A stretch of DNA of 42,997 bases, from contig JAWXVE010000010.1 of assembly GCA_044425575.1 (NCBI GenBank), positions 1 through 42,997 of the forward strand. The letters are read 5' to 3'. This stretch comes from JAWXVE01 sp044425575 (GTDB lineage Bacteria > Bacillota > Clostridia > Lachnospirales > Lachnospiraceae). Position 1 is the stretch's first letter. Each line of letters starts with the position of its first letter. The notes under the pieces were generated by a model. That model was not told the origin of the DNA. It made no database searches and saw nothing but the letters and a program-made list of their open reading frames with translations. A program made the position numbers and the translations under genes. Shown one piece after another: positions 37,374 through 42,997 of the stretch.

Positions 37374-39767
37374 TTATCCCATAATGACTTTCACTTCATG
37401 CTCGCTATCTTTCTCTTGTACGGTAATGGCATCTACTTTCACGCCATCTAAATATAACTCACTAACACCCTTCATTACGCCATTTGGATTCTCCACTACA
37501 ATGTGGAAGGTGGCACCTCTCCACACACGTTCTACCTTGAAGGTAGTCCAATCAGAAGGAATACAAGGGTCAATCTCTAAATGTTCCATCTGTGGTCTGA
37601 TTCCAAGCATATAGCGTGTTGCCGAGAAATATGCCCAGCCTCCTGTACCAGTCATAAATGGATGTCTAGCTCTTCCGTGTGCTGTATGATCTTTACCCAT
37701 AATAAATTGACAATAAGAATATGGTTCTGCCTCTCTCACTTCAATCATATCATTTTGGTAGTATGGGCATAACGCATTGTAGAATTCCATAGCACGGTCA
37801 CCACGTCCTAGTTCACACTCTGCTGCCCAAGCCCATGGGTTTGGATGAGAAAAGACTGCTCCATTTTCCTTTACTCCTGGGTATACTCTTGTAACGAAGC
37901 CGATATCATCATCTGGCACTGTATAAGATGGTGCATTCAACATAATTCCATAAGGCGTTGATAAGTATTTCTTCACACTATCCATAGCCTGGATTCCCTT
38001 TTCATAGGAAGCGGCTTTCGATAATACAGCCCATGAATTTGATTCAAGATGTACTTTTCCTTCCACGTCTTTGGAAGTTCCAATCTTCTTACCATTCTTA
38101 GTAATTCCTCGAATAAACCATTCTTCATCCCAAAGTTCACTATCACAAACTGCTTTTACACGATCTCTCATTGCTGAATATTTCTCAACATCTTCTGTTC
38201 TATTTAAGTAGGTAGCCACTTCTAAGAAGTTGTTAAGTGCCCAGTAATGTAAGAAGGATACAAGTGCACTTTCTCCACCACCTAGATTCAAGCAGTCATT
38301 CCAGTCAGCTCTAAGTCCTTGGCACACACCCGTTGCACCAACGTACTCATTGGAGAAGTCTAATATCTTAGTCATATGTTCATATACACTGCCTTCTCCT
38401 GCATCTGCATAGGTAATCACTTGGTCAAGGAACTCAAATTCTCCTGTTTCCTTAACATATTCTACAATAGATGGCACAAGCCACAATGCATCGTCGGAAC
38501 ACGCATCATCTAGACCATGTACAATGTCGTCCTTATTGGCGCTTGGCACAACTGTTGGCGATTTAAATGGCTTAGCATTCTCATCCTCTGGTTCAAACCA
38601 TTCTGGTTGGAACAAGTGAAGTCCATATCCGGTGGATACAAGTCCTTTTAACAATTGTTCAATTCTAAGCTTACACTTTTCTGGATTAGAGTGTGGAATA
38701 GTCATAGAGTCTTGTGCTGTATCACGATAACCAAGTCCTACTCTTCCGCCAACTTCAATAAACGATGCAAATCTTGAGAACATCACGTTAATCTCAGCTT
38801 GGTATAAAGTCCAAGTGTTAATAAGGGTATTCATTCCTTCATTCGGTGTCTGAATCTGTAATTTTGATAATTTCTTATTCCAATATGCTTTTAAATCAGC
38901 ATATACTTGATCAATGGTAGCCATGTCCGCATATTTTGTACGAATCTCACTTCCCTTTGCTCGATTGCCTTCTCCTAAGAAGAATACAATTCTTGCTTCT
39001 TCTCCTGGTTGAATGGTAATGTACTTTTGCAAAGAGCCACAGTGATTATTACCTTTTTCAAAAGAACCGCTACACATACCTTGCTCTACTGCAATTGGAT
39101 TATCTTCTGTGCGATATGGTCCAATGAATTTGTCTCTTAAGCAGTCAAAGCTATCTGCCATCATGTTAGAAGTGAAATATTGTGCACCAAATTCTTCATA
39201 GAATAAATCGTATTCAATAATTCCATCTGCATAGTCAGAACCCGCACAGTAATTACTCATTTGGAAGTTCATGTTATCAATATTAATGTGGCGATAAGAA
39301 AATTCACAATAAGAAAATACATTTAATTTTCTTGGCTTGGTATCGTTATTTTGAATCTTAACATCCCAAATCTCCACATCATCACCAAGTGGTACACTTA
39401 ATGTTTGTGTTGCTTTTAAATTATCATATTCACATTCATAAGTTGTGTAAGATAATCCATGACGGCACGCATATTTTGCTTCCTCAAAAGATTTCCCTAC
39501 TGGTTGCCATGATACACTAAAATAATCTTTGCTCTCTTCATCCCGTATGTATACATAGTGCCCTGGGCGATCCATTGGAATGCTATTGGCATGGAACCTT
39601 GTCATTCTGTGATACTCAGGGGTCTTATGAAACATATACCCACCTGCTGTATGATTTACTACCACACAAGTATCTTCTACTCCTAAGTAGTTAGTCCAAG
39701 ATGTCGGCAAGTCCACGCGGTCAATTACATATTCTCTTTTTTCATTATCAAAATATCCATATTTCAT
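37374..39767 (-). CDS. chbP: GH94 phosphorylase, N,N'-diacetylchitobiose-type
   Basis: This 797-aa cytoplasmic phosphorylase would split a beta-1,4 disaccharide with phosphate into a sugar 1-phosphate and a free sugar. The N-terminal beta domain starts MKYGYFDNEKREYVI. The barrel has GRVGLGYRDTAQDSM, GYGLHLFQPEWF, HGLDDACSDDALWLVPS and GLRADWNDCLNLGGGES, with the general acid expected at Asp491 of ADWND. From memory these phrases follow Vibrio diacetylchitobiose phosphorylase rather than cellobiose phosphorylase, which has GFRDSNQD at the matching place. GGAGGG precedes the ATG. It has no signal peptide, so substrate must be imported, and no transporter is intact in this window. It leads an operon with the mutase. 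Confidence 0.85.
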   Translation of the reverse strand: MKYGYFDNEKREYVIDRVDLPTSWTNYLGVEDTCVVVNHTAGGYMFHKTPEYHRMTRFHANSIPMDRPGHYVYIRDEESKDYFSVSWQPVGKSFEEAKYACRHGLSYTTYECEYDNLKATQTLSVPLGDDVEIWDVKIQNNDTKPRKLNVFSYCEFSYRHINIDNMNFQMSNYCAGSDYADGIIEYDLFYEEFGAQYFTSNMMADSFDCLRDKFIGPYRTEDNPIAVEQGMCSGSFEKGNNHCGSLQKYITIQPGEEARIVFFLGEGNRAKGSEIRTKYADMATIDQVYADLKAYWNKKLSKLQIQTPNEGMNTLINTWTLYQAEINVMFSRFASFIEVGGRVGLGYRDTAQDSMTIPHSNPEKCKLRIEQLLKGLVSTGYGLHLFQPEWFEPEDENAKPFKSPTVVPSANKDDIVHGLDDACSDDALWLVPSIVEYVKETGEFEFLDQVITYADAGEGSVYEHMTKILDFSNEYVGATGVCQGLRADWNDCLNLGGGESALVSFLHYWALNNFLEVATYLNRTEDVEKYSAMRDRVKAVCDSELWDEEWFIRGITKNGKKIGTSKDVEGKVHLESNSWAVLSKAASYEKGIQAMDSVKKYLSTPYGIMLNAPSYTVPDDDIGFVTRVYPGVKENGAVFSHPNPWAWAAECELGRGDRAMEFYNALCPYYQNDMIEVREAEPYSYCQFIMGKDHTAHGRARHPFMTGTGGWAYFSATRYMLGIRPQMEHLEIDPCIPSDWTTFKVERVWRGATFHIVVENPNGVMKGVSELYLDGVKVDAITVQEKDSEHEVKVIMG

Positions 39768-39797
39768 TAGAAACCCTCCAAATTCGTTATTGTTTTC

Positions 39798-39863
39798 ATT
39801 ATATCTGTTCTCATGTCATCTAGGTATTGCTAACAGTGTGATAATTTGTATAATATTGCACAA
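39798..39863 (-). promoter_or_regulatory. -10 box and 18-bp palindrome before the phosphorylase
   Basis: A TATAAT (39798-39803 on the minus strand) lies 30 bases before the gene, without a clear -35. Upstream, TTGTATAATATTGCACAA (39846-39863) is an 18-bp palindrome with two mismatched pairs, centred on AATATT. It could be an operator or activator site for a sugar regulator. Confidence 0.45.
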
Positions 39864-39872
39864 TCAAGCAAA

Positions 39873-39910
39873 TAAAAAACAGGATTGCATTGTTCAATCA
39901 ATACAATCCT
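39873..39910 (-). terminator. terminator of the hemerythrin/SEC-C genes
   Basis: On the minus strand AGGATTG...CAATCCT with an inner ATTG/CAAT stem is followed by GTTTTTTATTTG, eight bases after the SEC-C gene stop. Confidence 0.82.
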
Positions 39911-39917
39911 ACTTTGA

Positions 39918-40421
39918 TTAGTGCTTACCACAGCACTTTTTATACTTCTTGCCACTTCCACAGGTACATGGATCATTGGGATATACTTTCTCGTCCTTTA
40001 CAATGGTAGTGGAAGCTTTCTGCTCTTTATAAAATCTCTTACGAGTCTCATCATCATAAATCGCCTTCCATGCCTCTAAGTCATAAAGCCAATCTGCACC
40101 TGCTGCCACCATATTCTTATAGAGGCGTTCCTTGTCATAACCTAGTTGTACGATTGTTTCGTCTTCTATGGCTTCTAGGTCATTTGCCTCCACTAAGCTG
40201 TCATTAATTCCATCAAGGAATCCTAACATGCTAAGTTCCTCTACATCAAATCGTGTTGCTAGTTCTGCTACTGTTCCAGACACTACTTCAGAAGGGTCTT
40301 TGAGAATTTCTTCATAAATCCCTTTCTCTATAAGAAAGTACTCATTCCAAAATTGTTGCATCTGTCCCTTGTCTGTCGTTTCTGAATAGGCAATCTTCTG
40401 CCATTTTTTCATTATTCCCAT
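39918..40421 (-). CDS. SEC-C motif protein
   Basis: This 167-aa cytoplasmic protein ends in a SEC-C zinc-binding motif (CTCGSGKKYKKCC), the same module that ends SecA. The rest is helical and acidic (LSMLGFLDGINDSLVEAND) and contains KERLYKNMVAAGADWLYDL. Proteins of this form are common in Lachnospiraceae and have no established role. GAAGGA lies nine bases before the ATG at 40421. It follows the hemerythrin gene by 23 bases on the same strand, so the two are probably co-transcribed and end at the terminator downstream. Confidence 0.85.
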   Translation of the reverse strand: MGIMKKWQKIAYSETTDKGQMQQFWNEYFLIEKGIYEEILKDPSEVVSGTVAELATRFDVEELSMLGFLDGINDSLVEANDLEAIEDETIVQLGYDKERLYKNMVAAGADWLYDLEAWKAIYDDETRKRFYKEQKASTTIVKDEKVYPNDPCTCGSGKKYKKCCGKH

Positions 40422-40444
40422 GTGATTCTATCCTTCACTTTCTA

Positions 40445-40837
40445 TTATGGTTGTCCAATTAATACATCATTCTCAAGAATATGCTCAATCAACCAATTGG
40501 TAATCAATTCTAATACACCTGTAATCATCTCATCAACATCGTCATCTTCCAATTGGAAATTCATATCTTCGATCTGATCACGAAAACTGTCGTGCTGCAC
40601 CTTCTGCATGAAAAATCTCTTATAATCAATGCTCTTCATATAAGCTTCTTCATGTTCTAGATGAGTCAGCGTGTAGTCACGTAGCTCCTCTAAAATCACT
40701 TTTAATTCATCGTATTTATCTACGATAAATTCTTCTTGTTGCAATTCGTGGATTTGTTGTGCAATTGCAAAAATTCTTGTGTGTTCCTTATCAATGCTCG
40801 GGATACCTGTTAGGTATTCATCTTTCATTTCGTACAT
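40445..40837 (-). CDS. bacteriohemerythrin-like protein
   Basis: This 130-aa four-helix protein should bind a di-iron centre for oxygen or redox sensing or storage. Expected ligands visible are His19, His59 and Glu63 (HLEHEEAYM), His82 (QKVQHDSF), and His119 with Asp124 (HILEND). The usual HxxxH pair on helix 3 reads QxxxH, so the first of those two His is Gln78; one iron may be bound weakly. AGGAGG lies before the start. It is first of a two-gene unit with the SEC-C gene. Confidence 0.88.
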   Translation of the reverse strand: MYEMKDEYLTGIPSIDKEHTRIFAIAQQIHELQQEEFIVDKYDELKVILEELRDYTLTHLEHEEAYMKSIDYKRFFMQKVQHDSFRDQIEDMNFQLEDDDVDEMITGVLELITNWLIEHILENDVLIGQP

Positions 40838-40857
40838 ATCTTAGCCTCCTCATGATG

Positions 40858-40873
40858 TGTGTATTTTTACACA
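40858..40873. promoter_or_regulatory. short palindrome before the hemerythrin gene
   Basis: TGTGT-ATTTTT-ACACA lies 21 bases before the hemerythrin start, in its likely promoter region. It may be an operator; it could also be chance in AT-rich DNA. Confidence 0.3.
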
Positions 40874-40954
40874 TTTTACCATAATCATTTGAAAAAAACT
40901 AGAGATATGTTTTAATTCTTAAGGTATTTTCAACAATCACTTGCAATACAATTC

Positions 40955-42634
40955 TTAAGCTTTCGTTAATTTTCTTCTCATTCTACGAGGTTTAGCTGCT
41001 TCTGGGCCCAACCGAGATACTCGATTCTTCTGATAAGATTCAAAATTCCCTTCATGCCAGTACCAGTTACCTGGCTCTTCTGGCGTTCCTTCCCAAGCTA
41101 TAATGTGGGTTGCAATACGATCAAGGAAAAAGCGATCATGGCTAATGACAACAGAACAACCTGGGAATGCAAGAAGTGCTTCTTCTAAACTTGATAATGT
41201 AGCAATATCCAAATCATTCGTAGGTTCATCTAACAGAATTAAATTCCCACCTTCCTTTAAGGTAAGCGCAAGGTTTAATCGATTTCGTTCGCCGCCTGAA
41301 AGAACACCAGCCTTTTTCTGCTGGTCAGAACCTTTAAAGCCAAAACCCGAAAGATATGCTCTACTTGGTATTTGCACATTTCCCACTTGGAGATAATCAT
41401 TCCCATCTGAAACTACTTCCCATAGGGTTTTATCTGGATCTAATCCTGCTCTATTCTGATCCACATAAGAAATCTGAACTGTCTCACCAATCTCTAGGGA
41501 ACCACTGCTTAATTCTTCTAACCCAACAATGGTTTTAAACAGCGTAGTTTTACCAACTCCATTTGGCCCAATTACGCCAACAATTCCACCTTGCGGAAGA
41601 GAGAAGGAAAGATCTTTAATCAGAAGATTGTCTCCGTATGATTTATTAATATGGTCTGCTTCAATTACTTTTCTGCCAAGACGAGACCCAACTAGGATTT
41701 TAATATCAGAAAATTCTACTTCTTTCGAAGCCGCTGCTTGAGCTTCCATTTCTCCAAATCGCTCAAGTCGAGCCTTACTTTTCGTCTGACGCGCTTTTGG
41801 TGAACTACGTACCCACTCCAACTCTGCTTCTATTCGCTTAACAAGCTTGGCTTGTTGCTGACCTTGAGCTACAAGTCTTGCTGCCTTCGTCTCAAGGTAA
41901 GTAGAGTAATTCCCTTCATATGGATATAACTGACCCCGATCAACTTCGCAGATCCAACCCGCTACATTATCTAGAAAATAGCGATCATGTGTTACTGCAA
42001 GAACAGCACCTGGATAAGTTTTCAAGAATTGTTCTAGCCAAAGAACAGACTCTGCATCTAAGTGGTTGGTAGGTTCATCAAGAAGAAGTAAATCTGGTGC
42101 TTCTAAGAGAAGCTTACAAAGTGCAACACGGCGTCTCTCACCACCTGATAGAATACGAATAGGTGTATCTGCATCTGGGCACTGAAGGGCGTCCATGGCT
42201 TGGTATAATTTCGTATCAATATCCCATCCATCGGCTGCATCAATTGCTGCTTGCAAATCTCCCATTTCTATCATTAGTTTATCATAATCTGCATCTGGCT
42301 CCATCATTTCTTCGCCGATTTTATTAAATCGCTCTACCTTTGCCAGCAATCCGCTAAATGCCTGTCTGATATTTTCAATTACGGTGGCTTCTTCCTCTAA
42401 AGGTGGCTCTTGTTGTAAAATCCCTACTGTAAATCCATCTGATAACTTTGCTTCTCCTGCAGAAACTTCTTCCATTCCCGCCATGACCTTTAATAGAGTA
42501 GATTTCCCCATACCATTGGGTCCAACCACTCCGATTTTGGCTCCATAATAGAAGGAGAGAGATACGTCATTTAGAATAATTTTGTCCCCGTGTGCTTTAC
42601 GAGCTTTATACATATGGTAGATAAATTCTGGCAT
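40955..42634 (-). CDS. ettA: ABC-F protein EttA
   Basis: This 559-aa soluble ATPase has two ABC domains and no membrane part. EttA binds the ribosomal E site and tunes the first elongation step to the energy state. The N-terminus MPEFIYHMYKARKAHGDKII is that of EttA. Domain 1 has GPNGMGKST, SGGERRRVALCK and LLLDEPTNHLD; domain 2 has GPNGVGKTT, SGGERNRLNLA and ILLDEPTNDLD. The linker between them contains the basic SSPKARQTKSKARLERF typical of the P-site-interacting motif. AAAGGAGAAC precedes the ATG. It is monocistronic by spacing. Confidence 0.95.
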   Translation of the reverse strand: MPEFIYHMYKARKAHGDKIILNDVSLSFYYGAKIGVVGPNGMGKSTLLKVMAGMEEVSAGEAKLSDGFTVGILQQEPPLEEEATVIENIRQAFSGLLAKVERFNKIGEEMMEPDADYDKLMIEMGDLQAAIDAADGWDIDTKLYQAMDALQCPDADTPIRILSGGERRRVALCKLLLEAPDLLLLDEPTNHLDAESVLWLEQFLKTYPGAVLAVTHDRYFLDNVAGWICEVDRGQLYPYEGNYSTYLETKAARLVAQGQQQAKLVKRIEAELEWVRSSPKARQTKSKARLERFGEMEAQAAASKEVEFSDIKILVGSRLGRKVIEADHINKSYGDNLLIKDLSFSLPQGGIVGVIGPNGVGKTTLFKTIVGLEELSSGSLEIGETVQISYVDQNRAGLDPDKTLWEVVSDGNDYLQVGNVQIPSRAYLSGFGFKGSDQQKKAGVLSGGERNRLNLALTLKEGGNLILLDEPTNDLDIATLSSLEEALLAFPGCSVVISHDRFFLDRIATHIIAWEGTPEEPGNWYWHEGNFESYQKNRVSRLGPEAAKPRRMRRKLTKA

Positions 42635-42669
42635 AGATTGTTCTCCTTTTGTCTATATATATTTATTCC

Positions 42670-42698
42670 ACTGTACCTATAGCAAGCACAAATGTCAA
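42670..42698 (-). promoter_or_regulatory. sigma-A promoter of ettA
   Basis: On the minus strand TTGACA (42693-42698) and TACAGT (42670-42675) are 17 bases apart, about 35 bases before the ettA start. Confidence 0.6.
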
Positions 42699-42742
42699 GA
42701 TAAAAATAAGTGTTGTGTACTATGTACTATAGGATTATATTC

Positions 42743-42997
42743 TCAACCTATCAACTCCACATACTTCTTCCGCTCTTCCTCTGGTATCTTCAATGCATTC
42801 ATTGCTTCTTCCATAGTGAACTCCATTGTTTCCATCAGATTTGCTATTAATAATATACTATTTTTAGTTGCTCCCTCTACTCTTCCCTCTACTCTTCCCT
42901 CTTCTAAACATACCTCCACCAATTTACACATTTCGATCTCCTCCTCTTTCTCTTGCATGATGTTCGTTACTAAACCATCTGTTTGGGTAATGCTGCC
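42743..42997 (-). CDS. Rpn/PD-(D/E)XK-type protein, C-terminal part
   Basis: The minus-strand frame is open to the window edge, so only the last ~84 residues are seen. The repeated EGRVEGRVEGATK, then LIANLMETMEFTMEEAMNALKIPEEERKKY, is the typical tail of Rpn-family (recombination-promoting nuclease / putative transposase) proteins, which are abundant in Lachnospiraceae. The catalytic domain should lie beyond base 42997. The short VEG repeat is encoded by a near-perfect 12-bp repeat (about 42876-42899). Activity cannot be judged from this part. Confidence 0.7.
   Translation of the reverse strand, partial: GSITQTDGLVTNIMQEKEEEIEMCKLVEVCLEEGRVEGRVEGATKNSILLIANLMETMEFTMEEAMNALKIPEEERKKYVELIG

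Noticed and set aside
1..42997. tRNA or rRNA genes, complete insertion sequences, replication origin
   Set aside because: I saw no cloverleaf-like tRNA sequence, rRNA segment, intact transposase or DnaA-box cluster on reading. Short RNA genes could be missed without a covariance search.

Overview
The window looks like a low-GC, Gram-positive, spore-former-related anaerobe of the class Clostridia, most likely Lachnospiraceae. The evidence is AT-rich DNA with strong AAGGAGG-type ribosome sites, a Bacillus-type LexA box, a Spo0A-like regulator, an LL-diaminopimelate aminotransferase, a GH94 phosphorylase, DUF1540 and GHKL/LytTR two-component genes, and the infC-rpmI-rplT order. The species assignment is inference only.

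Region 1 (1-7.9 kb, almost all minus strand) is accessory. It holds secreted or membrane-anchored proteins of unknown family (178, 1805, 2491, 3535, 7055), at least three gene relics (a frameshifted toxin-like 3' end at 1185-1801 and scraps at 2404 and 6934), and an AgrA/AgrC-like LytTR regulator with its GHKL kinase. Several of these genes are paralogues, and two share an almost identical 3' end, as expected of polymorphic toxin/immunity loci.

Region 2 (8-12 kb) has an Fe-S aldo/keto reductase and recJ. Between them sits a 1.1-kb island bounded by two perfect 51-bp direct repeats that are the 3' end of recJ. The island carries a DinJ/YafQ-type toxin-antitoxin pair and broken genes.

Region 3 (12-17.6 kb) has a SpoIID-like/peptidoglycan-binding protein, a Y-family DNA polymerase with a LexA box, and a GHKL kinase plus Spo0A-like regulator. 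A possible 14-residue peptide gene lies between the last two on the opposite strand.

Region 4 (17.7-20.5 kb, plus strand) is a second toxin/immunity-like cassette: a short helical ORF broken from a 352-aa protein, followed by tandemly duplicated lipoproteins that share a domain with the end of that protein.

Region 5 (20.5-31.3 kb, minus strand) is mostly core: a FUSC-HAD fusion protein, dapL, purA, a nucleoid-associated protein, trxA, pepD, the infC-rpmI-rplT operon with an attenuator leader and AUU start, a DUF1540 protein and thrS.

Region 6 (31.4-39.8 kb) is carbohydrate-related: a YesN/YesM pair and a sugar-binding lipoprotein whose two permease genes have collapsed into one 79-aa fusion scar, then a hexose-phosphate mutase and an N,N'-diacetylchitobiose phosphorylase-like GH94 enzyme. 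These last two could phosphorolyse chitobiose and convert GlcNAc-1-P. The right end (39.9-43 kb) has a SEC-C protein, a hemerythrin, EttA and a partial Rpn-type protein.

The points I think deserve most attention are the recJ 3'-end island, the second toxin/immunity-like cassette with its shared domain and duplication, the Asp-to-Glu change in the Spo0A-like receiver, the small peptide gene beside it, and the ABC permease deletion scar.
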